DNA of 44,970 nt, taken from NCBI GenBank assembly GCA_024434165.1, contig QMIW01000030.1, positions 1 to 44,970 of the forward strand, written 5' to 3'. The translations under genes and the position numbers were made by a program. Under the pieces are notes generated by a model, which had not been told where the DNA came from, searched no databases, and worked only from the letters and a program-made list of their open reading frames with translations. The DNA comes from Chloroflexota bacterium. Its GTDB lineage: Bacteria; Chloroflexota; Anaerolineae; Anaerolineales; Villigracilaceae. Position 1 is the stretch's first letter, and the number at the start of each line of letters is the position of its first letter. Of the stretch, positions 7,542 to 16,655 are shown piece after piece.

Positions 7542-10500
7542 TTACGCCCGCCACTCGCTGAGCGTTTCACCGAGTTTGGCGATCCGCTCGCGGAGCAGGA
7601 CGGCAATCACGCCCAGCATGAGCAGGATGATGCCCGTACAGCCGATGAGGAAGATCGAGCCGATGTCCTTCAGCGCGCTGTAGACCACCGTCACCACGCC
7701 CAGCACCACGAAGCCGATGGGGAAGAACGTCAGACTGCGCGAACGGACAATAATGCCGTACGTCAGCACCGCCAGCGATTGCAGGAAGAGCGCAAAGAAA
7801 TACAGCAGTTCGTTTTTGCCGACCATTTCGATGTAGGTCGTACCGAGCAGGACAAATTGCGAGAACATGCCCATGATGAACGCGCCCGTCCTGCCGCCCG
7901 CGCGCGTCAGCAGATAATGCTGAATCAACCCGAAGAGCGCCGTGCCAATCGAAAAGAACTGCGGTTCGGTCACATCCAGTTCGAAGAGGATGATGAAATA
8001 CGCCAGCAGGTACAAGCCGTTGGCGGGGAACGCCAGCCAGGCGCTGCGCTTTGCGTAGGCTTCGACCGCCCACAGCGTGGCGGCGGCTGCAACCGGCAGC
8101 GACGCATCCAACCCGCCGAGAATGGGTGCGCCTGCCGAAACAACGACGCCCAACCCGAGACCGCTCCGCATCAGCACGGCGTCCCAGCCTGCGGCGCGTC
8201 CGCGTTTTTGCAGGACGAAGCCCGCCGCGTAGTGGAAAGCGGCAGCGGCGATGACCGGATGAATCCACTGCGTTACGTCGAAGGAGCGGAAGAGGAACGC
8301 CGCAAACAGCGGCAGGGTCAAGGTAAAGGTGTAGAACAAATTCGGCTGACGGTAGAGCAGGCTCACGGTCAGGAAAAGAAGCGAATAGACGGCAAAGCCG
8401 GATGCGCCCACGGCGGCGTCCTTGTCAAAGAAGAGGAATCCGTAATTGGCGAGGGCGAGCGATCCGCCGGCGATGCGGACCGCCCAGTTGAGCGGGCGCG
8501 GGTTCGTGAAGGTCAGGTGAGCGAGCAGGTCGGCGAGGATCCACAGCAGGCTGTAGGCGAGCAGGTGAAAGGCGGGACACTGCACGTTGAAATCGCGCAG
8601 GATGAGAAACGCGCCAACGGTGAACAGGATGGGCGCGCCGGCTTCGAACCAGCCGTTTTTGCGAAGGTACATCTCGGCAATGAAGAGCAGTCCGATTGCC
8701 AGCGCATACCAGCCGCCGGTTTCTTCGAGAGCGATCAGCGCTGCAAACGCTGTGATGGCGCCGAGGACCAGGGCGCTGTTTCGGAGCATGAGCGACCAGC
8801 CCTCCCTCGCGCGAACTGCCATGCCCGCCAGGAAATATCCGATTGCCAGCGCGGTCAGGGTGGGGAGCCAGGCATCCACGCTGAAATATTCGAGTATGAA
8901 GATACTCGTGAGTGCAAGGCTTGCCGCAGGAACGTATCCTAAAAGGGGCAGGCGGTACGCCAGGGCGTAAACCGTGAACACGATGGTGTAAACCCCGCAG
9001 CAAATGGCGGCTTCTGATGCAGGAGCCAGCGCCGGGATGAGCACGAAGTTGACGCCCGTCAGCGCCGCGCCGATGCCGCGCACGATCGGGTTCAGCGGGC
9101 GCGGGTTCGTAAAGGTGAGATGGGCGAGCAGGTCGGCGAGGACCCACAACAGGCTGTAGGCGAGCAGGTGATAGTTCGTGGATGAAACGTCGAAGCCGCG
9201 CAGGATGAGGAATGCCCCCGCGGTGAATAAAATGGGCGCGCCGATTTCAAACCAACCGTTTTTGCGCAGGTACATTTCCACGGCAAAGAGCAAACCGGCT
9301 GCCAGCGCGTACCAGCCGCCGGTTTCCTTGAGGGCGATGAGCGCTGCAATCGAAACGATGGAACCGAGGATCAACGCGCTGTTGCGAAGCATGAATGCCC
9401 AGCCTTCCCTCGCGCGGATCCCCAGCCCGGCAAGCAGGTAGAGAACGGCGAGCGCCGTCAATGCCGGGAGCCAGGCGTCCATTTCAAGGGCGTCGAGCGC
9501 AAAGAGAATTGCAAGCGGCAGGGCGGCGGCTGGGATGTAGCCAAGCAGCGGTTTGGAGTACGCCAGCGCATAGACGGCAAAGAAGACGGCGTAGATTCCA
9601 TAACAGATTGCCGAACCGGTCGAATCGAATGGAAAGAGCAGGAAGAGCAGGTTGCAGGCGGCGAAGAGCGCGCCCGCGATGCGCGGCGGCAGACGCCATT
9701 CGGGGTCTGCCTGCCAATCCTTTTTCAGCAGAAGGTCGGGGAGCAGGAACAACAGACTCATGCCGAGCAGTTGATAGCCGAAGAAAACATCCAGCGCCTG
9801 CATGAAATCGAGCAGGAAAAAACTGAAATAGGCGGCGATGAAATTGAGCAGCGCCAGCGACCACAACCACCAGCGCAGGCGGAACGTGTGCAGGGCGGTG
9901 AAGAGCATTGCCGTGACGAGCGCGGCGAGCATCCCCAGCCAGGTCTCGAACACAATGCCAGCCATGAACGCCAGCGCCAGGCTGGGCATGGATGCCAGCA
10001 AAACGGGCAGGCTGAACGTTCGGGCGCGTTCGATTCTGTGCAGCGCTTCGCTGGCAGAAGCCAGCATGAATCCCCACCCGAAGAAGAGCATGGATGAACC
10101 GAGGCTTTCGAGATCGAAAGCGGCGGCGAGGAACCAGGGCATGGGAATGAGCGCTCCCGCCGCCAGCCAGGGGAAGGCAAAGAACGGTCGCAGCCCGTTC
10201 GAGAAAGTGTAGAAGATGCCCGCCAAACCCCACGTCAGGAAACCCGCCAGGTGCCAGAGATTCGGGTTGGATGGGTCGAATACATGGGCGCCAAAGATGG
10301 AAATCGAAACAACCAGCGCCGCGACCTGCAATGCCTGCGCGGCAAGGAAGAGCGGCAGGGCAAATTTCGCGTCCCGCCAGCGTGTGAGCAGGCTCGCGCC
10401 CGTCAGCCCGGCAAGGGCGGCGATGCCTTCCATGAGGATGTGGAATTCAGCCTGCGCGTCGAATACGCCTCCAGCCCGGTACATCGCAAGCGCAAGCGAG

Positions 10501-12125
10501 CCGAAGGCTGTGATGCTGAACAGGCGCGATTCATACAGCCATGTCCCGCCGCTCCAGATGACGGACATGATGAGGAAGACGATCACCCAATATCCAGCCG
10601 TCATCGGCTTGCCATACTCGAACGCGAACCGCAGGGATTGTTCGAGGCTGTTGGCGGTGATGACCAACAGGAAGGAAAAAACAATGAACAGTGCAAAACT
10701 TGGCTGGGGCAACCGCTTCTTGATGAGGACCGCCAGCCCGCCGAAGATGAATGTGCCGAGAATCAGAATCGGCAGGCGCAGTTCCGGCACAACCGCGCCC
10801 AGGATGGCGGCGGCGGCAATCACAAAGAACGCGCCGAGATAAAGATAAATCTTGATGCTGGCTTCGCTGGTCAGCGTTTGCAGGAGGGTGGGGCGCGGCT
10901 CGGGCGGCGTGACCGGCGTGGGGGCGGGCGCAGGAGTCGCTTTCGGCGCGGGCGCGGCTGGCTGGATGGGAGCAGGCTTGGGCGGAGTCTGAGGCGCGGC
11001 TTTGGGCTGGGGGGCAATGTCAAAATCGTAGCGCCGGCGGAGCACATCGCCGGTCTGGTTGTTGATCAAATTGCTCTTCACCCAGGCGTCAATTTCCCCC
11101 AGAATCAAATTGCGGACTCCCCAACTCAGCCGGTCGCCGGCGACCTGCCGGCGCACCGCGCGGTTGGCGGAGGTATCCAACGCGGCGAGCGCTTCAGCGC
11201 GGACCTCGGGGCTGCTGCCATGCAAACTGAGTTTTTCCAGCTGGCTGCGAATCGCTTCGCTGCTGTACGGCAGTGTTTTCATGGAAGCAATGGCTCGCAG
11301 GATTACGGCTTCGTCCGTGCTTTGCAGTCTCTGATGAATCTGCGCGACAATCTCTTGTGGCGATTGGGCGGCGTTCGCCGGGGTTTGCGCGTCTGTGCCG
11401 GCTGCGTTGATGGAGGGTTCGGCTCCCCGCAGGCGGTCCAGCGCAATCCGCGCATCCATGCGGATGTCCATGTTGTCGTCTTCACCGGCGCAAATTTCGA
11501 GTTCTCTCAATATTGCTTTTTCGAGGATGTCGTCGTCAATGCGGTCGAACACTGCGAGCTTTTCGATGGCGAGCAGCACCGTCACATCGTCGCCGCTTTG
11601 CAAGTCCTCCAGGATCTGACGCAGAATTTCCCTGGCTTGTTCGGGCGTGTACATGGTTTCCTCCATTTGGGCTGCGAGCGTTTCTTCCTGCTCCATTTCC
11701 ATTTTGATCTGTTTGAGTCCCGTTCGGCTTTGAGTTGCCCATAAAACGACCAGCACGATGACAGCCAGGCAGGAGAAGACTTCGGTGCCGCCAAGGACGG
11801 CAAGGAAAGCGCCTATCAACGCCACCGCCGTGCGGACGCCTGCGTAACCGAGCGCCTGCCTGCCATGTTTGCGGACGAATTCGCTGCCCTTGTAATTTAC
11901 ATACTGAAGGAGGAATAAATGCCAAAGCGCCGAACCGAGCACGGCTGTGACGGCGGTCAATGCCTCTGCGATTTCAAAACCACATGCCGGGCAGATTGCC
12001 TCGACTGCCGTGTACCCAAGTCCGCTCGACGCAAAGAAGAAAAGCGTGGGAACGGTCAACAACGGCGAGAGCTGCAGCCAGTTGTAAGCCGCTTTGGCGC
12101 GCTTTTCCTCGGTTGGTCTTTGCAT
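7542..12125 (-). CDS. Giant multi-membrane protein with HEAT-like region and duplicated membrane module (1527 aa)
   Basis: No named function is recognised. In order: an N-terminal membrane region (about residues 15-140) with CPACGFEIAEA in a loop; a helical region with HEAT-like repeats (about 155-345); a Pro/Ala linker (about 375-425); then about 1100 residues of consecutive hydrophobic segments. The start of this part (SEASIKIYLYLGAFFVIAAA) recalls the DUF2157/DUF2339 type. Within it, a module of 201 residues is repeated nearly exactly (about 815-1015 and 1016-1216), with motifs MLRNSAL, EMYLRKNGWFE, GAPILFT and HLTFTNPRPLN in both. A third, diverged copy follows (about 1217-1400: LMRSGLG, EAYAKRSAWLA). 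Such proteins may act as envelope scaffolds or polymer transporters, but this is speculation. It is monocistronic or paired with the VOC gene. Confidence 0.85.
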   Translation of the reverse strand: MQRPTEEKRAKAAYNWLQLSPLLTVPTLFFFASSGLGYTAVEAICPACGFEIAEALTAVTAVLGSALWHLFLLQYVNYKGSEFVRKHGRQALGYAGVRTAVALIGAFLAVLGGTEVFSCLAVIVLVVLWATQSRTGLKQIKMEMEQEETLAAQMEETMYTPEQAREILRQILEDLQSGDDVTVLLAIEKLAVFDRIDDDILEKAILRELEICAGEDDNMDIRMDARIALDRLRGAEPSINAAGTDAQTPANAAQSPQEIVAQIHQRLQSTDEAVILRAIASMKTLPYSSEAIRSQLEKLSLHGSSPEVRAEALAALDTSANRAVRRQVAGDRLSWGVRNLILGEIDAWVKSNLINNQTGDVLRRRYDFDIAPQPKAAPQTPPKPAPIQPAAPAPKATPAPAPTPVTPPEPRPTLLQTLTSEASIKIYLYLGAFFVIAAAAILGAVVPELRLPILILGTFIFGGLAVLIKKRLPQPSFALFIVFSFLLVITANSLEQSLRFAFEYGKPMTAGYWVIVFLIMSVIWSGGTWLYESRLFSITAFGSLALAMYRAGGVFDAQAEFHILMEGIAALAGLTGASLLTRWRDAKFALPLFLAAQALQVAALVVSISIFGAHVFDPSNPNLWHLAGFLTWGLAGIFYTFSNGLRPFFAFPWLAAGALIPMPWFLAAAFDLESLGSSMLFFGWGFMLASASEALHRIERARTFSLPVLLASMPSLALAFMAGIVFETWLGMLAALVTAMLFTALHTFRLRWWLWSLALLNFIAAYFSFFLLDFMQALDVFFGYQLLGMSLLFLLPDLLLKKDWQADPEWRLPPRIAGALFAACNLLFLLFPFDSTGSAICYGIYAVFFAVYALAYSKPLLGYIPAAALPLAILFALDALEMDAWLPALTALAVLYLLAGLGIRAREGWAFMLRNSALILGSIVSIAALIALKETGGWYALAAGLLFAVEMYLRKNGWFEIGAPILFTAGAFLILRGFDVSSTNYHLLAYSLLWVLADLLAHLTFTNPRPLNPIVRGIGAALTGVNFVLIPALAPASEAAICCGVYTIVFTVYALAYRLPLLGYVPAASLALTSIFILEYFSVDAWLPTLTALAIGYFLAGMAVRAREGWSLMLRNSALVLGAITAFAALIALEETGGWYALAIGLLFIAEMYLRKNGWFEAGAPILFTVGAFLILRDFNVQCPAFHLLAYSLLWILADLLAHLTFTNPRPLNWAVRIAGGSLALANYGFLFFDKDAAVGASGFAVYSLLFLTVSLLYRQPNLFYTFTLTLPLFAAFLFRSFDVTQWIHPVIAAAAFHYAAGFVLQKRGRAAGWDAVLMRSGLGLGVVVSAGAPILGGLDASLPVAAAATLWAVEAYAKRSAWLAFPANGLYLLAYFIILFELDVTEPQFFSIGTALFGLIQHYLLTRAGGRTGAFIMGMFSQFVLLGTTYIEMVGKNELLYFFALFLQSLAVLTYGIIVRSRSLTFFPIGFVVLGVVTVVYSALKDIGSIFLIGCTGIILLMLGVIAVLLRERIAKLGETLSEWRA
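8464..9669. repeat. Two tandem copies of a 603-bp unit inside the giant membrane protein gene
   Basis: Matching stretches sit exactly 603 bases apart: the block beginning AGCGGGCGCGGGTTCGT at 8491 recurs at 9094, and the TACGCC anchor at 8956 recurs at 9559. The offset equals 201 codons, so the frame is kept. DNA identity is high in the parts I compared by eye, so the duplication is recent or is kept alike by gene conversion. Outer limits are approximate. Confidence 0.88.
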
Positions 12126-12315
12126 GATTTCTTATCCTTTCGCGCGGCGGGAATGAAAAACCAGCTTTCTTGCTCATTCAATTATTGCACAAAACCGCAA
12201 AAAATGCCGCCAAAAAGTGTCGTTTTGGGGTAATTTGTGATAACCCGGCGGGAACAATCGTCTGACTGATTCCGGCAGGCTGCTCTTCCGCGTGGGTGAG
12301 TTTGAACTTGGGTTG

Positions 12316-12356
12316 AAAAGCAAGCCGCCCGGAGCGGACTTCGAGCGGCTTGCTTT
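12316..12356 (-). terminator. Intrinsic terminator after the cytoplasmic GH13 gene
   Basis: Reading the minus strand, AAAGCAAGCCGC pairs with GCGGCTTGCTTTT around a 16-base loop, ending in a short U-tract. It lies 30 bases past the stop at 12386 and closes the sugar operon. The rest of the 260-base gap up to the giant-protein gene (12126-12385) holds nothing else I can identify. Confidence 0.8.
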
Positions 12357-12385
12357 GAATTCAGGGAGGGATATTGCGCGCAGGT

Positions 12386-13849
12386 TTACTTGAGGACAAC
12401 CCCGCTGCGCGGCGGAACAGTCACCTGGCTGCCTGCAATCTCCGGCGACCCAAAGAGAGTCTTCGGCGGGTGGGGGAGGTTCAACATGAAAGTTCTGGAA
12501 GAGGCGGAGGCGTTGAACGCCACCGTCACCGTCTCGTCCTTGCAGGTGCGGGCGAAAACCATCAGATCGTCCTCGGTGTGGATGCGCCTGTACTCGCCGC
12601 GCCGCAATGCTTTTTGTCCCTTGCGCAGGGCGATGCACGCCCTGACATAGTTGAACAAATCCTTATCCCATTTTGATTCATCCCATGGGAAGGATTTTCG
12701 GCAATCGGGGTCGTGACCGCCATCCACGCCGACCTCATCGCCGTAGTAGATGCACGGCGCGCCGGGCATGGTGAAGAGGAACAACCACGCCAGTTTGAGC
12801 GAATTCTTGTCGCCGCTGGCGCACGAAAGGAAGCGCGGCATGTCATGACTGTCGAGCAGGTTGAGCTGCGCGAACGTGATGTCGGTTGGGTACAAATGCA
12901 GGATGCGCTCCACCTCATCGGCAAACGCCTTTGCGTGCATACGGTGGATGCGGTCCTTGATTCCGCCCGCATGCTGGATTATTTCCATATTCAGATGCGT
13001 GCCCGCAAAGAAATTCAACGCCGCCGCCGTGAAGAGATAATTCATCACCGCATCGAACTGATCGCCCTGCAGCCATCTTTGTGCCTCGTGCCAGATCTCG
13101 CCCACGATATACGCCTCCGGGTTGACCGCCCGCACGCGGCGGCGGAACTCGCGCCAGAATTCGTCGTCGTCAATTTCGCCCGGCACGTCCAGCCGCCAGC
13201 CGTCAATGCCGAAATTCACCCAATGTTCCGCCGCGCCGAACAAAAACTCGCGCACGGCGGGCGTGTTCGTATTGAACTTCGGCAGCGCGGGCAAATTCCA
13301 CCACGCGCGGTAGCCGATGGCGGTCAGGCTGTCTTCCTGTCCGAGCAGTTTCTGCTCGTGCGCCGAAGGGTATGCGCCCCAGTGTTTGCGTCCTCTCAGG
13401 CGCTCTTCATCGAAGTGAAACCAATCCTTGTAAGGCGAAGCGGCGCCGGTCTCCAGCACGTGATGGAACTGCCAGAACCCGCGCGATGCGTGGTTGAAAA
13501 CGCCGTCCAGCACCACGCGCATGCCGCGCTTGTGCGCCGCCTTCAATAATTTCTTCAACACTTCGTTGCCGCCCAACAGCGGGTCCACGTTGTAATAATC
13601 GTATGTGTGGTAGCGGTGATTCGAAGCCGAAGCAAAGATCGGGTTGAAATAGATCGCAGTGATTCCCAAATCCTGCAAATAATCCAGTTTTTCGATCACG
13701 CCGTACAGGTCGCCGCCCTTGAAACCATGGTGGGTCGGCGGGCTGTCCCATGTCTCGAACCCGAGGTCGGGCATGTGCCTGCCGCGCGCAAAACGATCGG
13801 GGAAGATTTGATAAAAAACCGCGTCCTTCACCCAGTTTGGTGTGGTCAT
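12386..13849 (-). CDS. Cytoplasmic GH13 alpha-glucosidase / maltodextrin-hydrolysing enzyme
   Basis: A glycoside hydrolase family 13 enzyme of 487 residues with no signal peptide, so it acts on imported oligosaccharides. The (beta/alpha)8 signature regions are present: DGVFNH (115-120), GIDGWRLDV with nucleophile Asp221, IVGEIWHEA with acid/base Glu251, and LLDSHD with Asp336. The opening NWVKDAVFYQIFPDRFARG is typical of the cyclomaltodextrinase/neopullulanase group, but the N-terminal CBM34 domain of that group is missing. A C-terminal beta domain ends with PRSGVVLK. The ATG at 13849 has GAGGAAAC upstream and was preferred over the start at 13882. It is the last gene of the maltodextrin operon. 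Confidence 0.93.
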   Translation of the reverse strand: MTTPNWVKDAVFYQIFPDRFARGRHMPDLGFETWDSPPTHHGFKGGDLYGVIEKLDYLQDLGITAIYFNPIFASASNHRYHTYDYYNVDPLLGGNEVLKKLLKAAHKRGMRVVLDGVFNHASRGFWQFHHVLETGAASPYKDWFHFDEERLRGRKHWGAYPSAHEQKLLGQEDSLTAIGYRAWWNLPALPKFNTNTPAVREFLFGAAEHWVNFGIDGWRLDVPGEIDDDEFWREFRRRVRAVNPEAYIVGEIWHEAQRWLQGDQFDAVMNYLFTAAALNFFAGTHLNMEIIQHAGGIKDRIHRMHAKAFADEVERILHLYPTDITFAQLNLLDSHDMPRFLSCASGDKNSLKLAWLFLFTMPGAPCIYYGDEVGVDGGHDPDCRKSFPWDESKWDKDLFNYVRACIALRKGQKALRRGEYRRIHTEDDLMVFARTCKDETVTVAFNASASSRTFMLNLPHPPKTLFGSPEIAGSQVTVPPRSGVVLK

Positions 13850-13877
13850 GTTTCCTCGTTGTGTTGAAATTTTGTGC

Positions 13878-13920
13878 CGCAAGATTTATCTTGCGATGAT
13901 GGGTGCGAAATGAATTTCGC
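13878..13920. repeat. Two small adjacent palindromes between the GH13 genes
   Basis: CGCAAGAT/ATCTTGCG (13878-13895) and GCGAAAT/ATTTCGC (13905-13920) sit side by side in the 72-base gap. They look like small dispersed intergenic palindromes and may also slow transcription between the two genes. Confidence 0.55.
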
Positions 13921-13921
13921 G

Positions 13922-15520
13922 TTACGGGTTGATTTTCAAAACAACCATCGCGTACGGATTCAGACTCTCGAACGGCTTATACGGCTGAAACGTCCCTCCG
14001 CTTCTCTCTGGACCTCGAGCCTGCCCCTCGCCAAAAAGCGTCTCCACGCTGACGATGGATTCCGCCAGCCCCGCCTCGTTGAGGTCAAGCGCATACTCGC
14101 CGATGGGTTCGCCGGTCAGGTTTGCCAGAACGAGATAAGCGCCGTCCGCATCCATGCGCAGGGTGACAAAGATACCAGAGTTTCCCGCATCCAGAAGCAG
14201 GATGTCAGCGGTTTGTAATGTGGGGTGGTCTTTCCGCAGACGAATCAACGTCCGGTAATGCTCCAGCAGGGAAGCGGGGTCGCCCGTCTGCGCCTCGACA
14301 TTAACTTGCGTGTAGTCACTATGAGGAGCGCGCCACGGCGCAGCAGTGGAAAAGCCTGCGAACTCAGCATCATTCCATTGCATCGGCAGGCGGATGTCCT
14401 CATCGGGTTTTTTGCCCTGCATCCCGATCTCTTCGCCGTAGTAAATGTAGGGCGTGCCGGGCGAGGTCAGCATCAAAAAGGAAGCCAGTTTCGCCTTGTT
14501 CATATCCCCGTTGAAGACCGACATGACGCGGTTCTGGTCGTGGTTGGCGAGGAAGATGGCGTAGTCGAAATCGGGCATGTCCATCCGGGCGAATTTGATC
14601 GCGCTGACGATGCCCGAGTTCGCGCCGCCGTTGACGCTGTTCATGAATCCGCTGGACATTTCAAAGTTGAAGATCTGGTCGAGTTCATCGCCCGAATACA
14701 TATTGACCACCGAGGCGCCCGCTCCGAATACTTCGCCCACGGTATACGCCTGCGGGGCTTGCGCCTTGTACGCTTTGTAAAAGTCCTTGAGCCAGGTGTG
14801 CGTGGCGGGGGTGTTTTCCACTTTGCCGCCCTCTTCGATGAGGTGCTTCACGGCGTCCACGCGGAAGCCGTCCACGCCGATTTCGTTCAGCCAGAACTCG
14901 CTTATGGCGAGCATGGCTTCGGTCACGGCGGGATTGGTGTAATTCAAATCGGGCATGCCTTCCCAGAAGTAGCCGTAGTAATAACCGTTCTCTCCTTTGT
15001 GCCAGTTGCCTGCGCCCGGCTCCTCCGCCCAGAGATAAAAATCGCGGTACGGCGAATCGGGGTTGGCGTTCGCGTCCACGAACCAGGGGTGCCGGCTCGA
15101 AGTGTGGTTGATGACGAAGTCAATGATGATGCGGATGTCTCGTCTGTGCGCTTCATTCAGCAGGTTCTTGAAATCGTTCATCGTGCCGTATTCAGGGTTG
15201 ACCGCGTAATAGTCGGTCACATCATAGCCATGATAGGAGGGCGAGGGATGAATCGGCATGAGCCAGATGGCGTTGACGCCGAGCGCTTCGAGGTAATCCA
15301 GTTTTTGGGCAATGCCGTTGAAATCGCCGATGCCGTCGCCGTCTGTATCGTAGAAGGAACGGACGAATATCTCGTAGAAGACTGCTGTCCGCCACCAGTC
15401 AACAGGATCCGCTGGCGGGGCGGCGGGGGCTGGGGGCGTGGGAACAACTGCCGGCGGGGGAGAAGCGCAAGCCGATAGAACAGCGAACAGCAAAAGGACG
15501 CAGAAAATTCTTTTGGACAT
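13922..15520 (-). CDS. Secreted GH13 alpha-amylase-like lipoprotein
   Basis: A GH13 hydrolase anchored outside the cell: signal peptide with lipobox LSAC (Cys18), a Pro/Ala spacer to about residue 40, then the catalytic barrel. Residues seen: calcium-type loop DTDGDGIGD (58-66), DFVINH (134-139), GFRVDAVKH with nucleophile Asp222, YTVGEV with acid/base Glu263, and ANHDQNR with Asp328. It probably cuts starch or maltodextrins for the MalE/F/G transporter just upstream. Near the C terminus, residues about 497-508 (GEGQARGPERSG) are encoded by a copy of a dispersed repeat also seen at 26961-26993. No clear ribosome-binding site precedes the ATG at 15520. Confidence 0.93.
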   Translation of the reverse strand: MSKRIFCVLLLFAVLSACASPPPAVVPTPPAPAAPPADPVDWWRTAVFYEIFVRSFYDTDGDGIGDFNGIAQKLDYLEALGVNAIWLMPIHPSPSYHGYDVTDYYAVNPEYGTMNDFKNLLNEAHRRDIRIIIDFVINHTSSRHPWFVDANANPDSPYRDFYLWAEEPGAGNWHKGENGYYYGYFWEGMPDLNYTNPAVTEAMLAISEFWLNEIGVDGFRVDAVKHLIEEGGKVENTPATHTWLKDFYKAYKAQAPQAYTVGEVFGAGASVVNMYSGDELDQIFNFEMSSGFMNSVNGGANSGIVSAIKFARMDMPDFDYAIFLANHDQNRVMSVFNGDMNKAKLASFLMLTSPGTPYIYYGEEIGMQGKKPDEDIRLPMQWNDAEFAGFSTAAPWRAPHSDYTQVNVEAQTGDPASLLEHYRTLIRLRKDHPTLQTADILLLDAGNSGIFVTLRMDADGAYLVLANLTGEPIGEYALDLNEAGLAESIVSVETLFGEGQARGPERSGGTFQPYKPFESLNPYAMVVLKINP

Positions 15521-15588
15521 GATGAGTCTGAGGGTAAAAAATTCGGCGGCGGGTCTGCGTCATTTATTTTGACCCATCACCAAAAATT

Positions 15589-15617
15589 CCTCTCTCTTCT
15601 GTGAAAGAAGAAAGAGG
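15589..15617 (-). terminator. Hairpin after the malG-like gene
   Basis: On the minus strand CCTCTTTCTTCT pairs with AGAAGAGAGAGG across a 5-base loop and is followed by AATTTTTGG. It lies between the malG-like gene and the GH13 lipoprotein and could reduce readthrough into the enzyme genes. Confidence 0.65.
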
Positions 15618-15640
15618 AAACGGGTGAAGCCGGGGTCAGT

Positions 15641-16654
15641 TCAGCCTTTGACGCTGCCCGCGGTAAGACCGCCGACGATCTGTTTTTGCAGGGCGATGTA
15701 CACGACGGCGACCGGGAGCGCCACGATGACCGCCATTGCCGCAAAGCGGTTCCACGGGATGCTGTTGGCGTATTGACCGGTCATGTTGTAGAGCGTCATG
15801 GCGAGCGTGTAGTCCTTCGGCTGGGATAAGAACAGCCACGTGAGCACGAACTCCTGCCAGTGCCCGATGAACCCGAGGAAGAAGGTGACCGCCAGCTGCG
15901 GCATGGCAAGCGGGATGACGATCTGCCAGAAGGTCTGGTTGGCGTTTGCGCCGTCTATGGCGGCGGCTTCCTCCAGTTCGCGCGGTATGGTGTCGAGGTA
16001 GCCTTTGAGGTTCCAGACGGCAAAAGGCAGGGCGGAGGCGGTCATGGCGATGCCGACGCCCAGCAGGGAATCGCGCAGGTTGAATTGCAGTTTGCCTTTG
16101 CTGCCATCGCTGCATTCTGTGAACGGCAGGATGGCGGTTTCGCCGCTTTTACATTCCTTGACCTGCACCTGGTTCAATAACAGGTAGAGCGGGGTGCTCA
16201 AACCCACCGCCGGCATGAGCAGCGGGATGAAGACCAGAATCATCAGCACTTCGCGCAGTTTGAACTTGAAACGCGAGAAGGCGTACGCGGCGGTCACGGC
16301 GACGGCAAGCGCCGCGGCGCCAACGCCCATCGAAAGCATGAAACTGTTGCGGAGCAGTTCGATGAACGTGACGGGGTTGCCGGTGGGTTTATCGAGCACC
16401 TGTTTGTACGCGACGAACGAGATTTCCCTTGGAATGAGTTCCAGTTGGGAAGGGCGGGTGGTCTTTGAACTGAACGACAGCGTGACGATGTACATGATGG
16501 GGAACATCACGGAAACCAGGATGGCAAGCGCCGCCAGCTGCAGCAGCAGCTGCTTCCAAAGCGGCAGGCTGCGCCCGCCGGTCTGCCCGGAGGTGTTCAT
16601 GTTGAGGAAGCGAATGAACGGGTTTTTGCCTTTTTCGGAATTGATTGCCGTCAT
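15641..16654 (-). CDS. Maltodextrin ABC permease, MalG-like
   Basis: Inner-membrane subunit of a carbohydrate (CUT1) ABC importer, 337 residues with six membrane segments. The ATPase-contacting EAA loop is seen as ELEEAAAIDGANANQTFWQIVIP, and the C terminus GGLTAGSVKG is typical of MalG-type permeases. An external loop (about residues 168-200, VKECKSGE and TECSDGSKGK) carries two Cys and is longer than usual. The start follows the malF-like stop by one base (TGATATG), so the pair is coupled. Maltodextrin is inferred from the flanking GH13 genes. Confidence 0.9.
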   Translation of the reverse strand: MTAINSEKGKNPFIRFLNMNTSGQTGGRSLPLWKQLLLQLAALAILVSVMFPIMYIVTLSFSSKTTRPSQLELIPREISFVAYKQVLDKPTGNPVTFIELLRNSFMLSMGVGAAALAVAVTAAYAFSRFKFKLREVLMILVFIPLLMPAVGLSTPLYLLLNQVQVKECKSGETAILPFTECSDGSKGKLQFNLRDSLLGVGIAMTASALPFAVWNLKGYLDTIPRELEEAAAIDGANANQTFWQIVIPLAMPQLAVTFFLGFIGHWQEFVLTWLFLSQPKDYTLAMTLYNMTGQYANSIPWNRFAAMAVIVALPVAVVYIALQKQIVGGLTAGSVKG

Positions 16655-16655
16655 A

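Noticed and set aside
7530-8942. Plus-strand open frame of 470 codons
   Set aside because: Antisense to the giant membrane protein, Arg/Gln-rich, no domain; a GC-rich shadow.
10251-11744. Plus-strand open frame of 497 codons
   Set aside because: Antisense to the giant membrane protein with no family features.
14225-15478. Plus-strand open frame of 417 codons
   Set aside because: Fully antisense to the GH13 lipoprotein, whose catalytic motifs are unmistakable.
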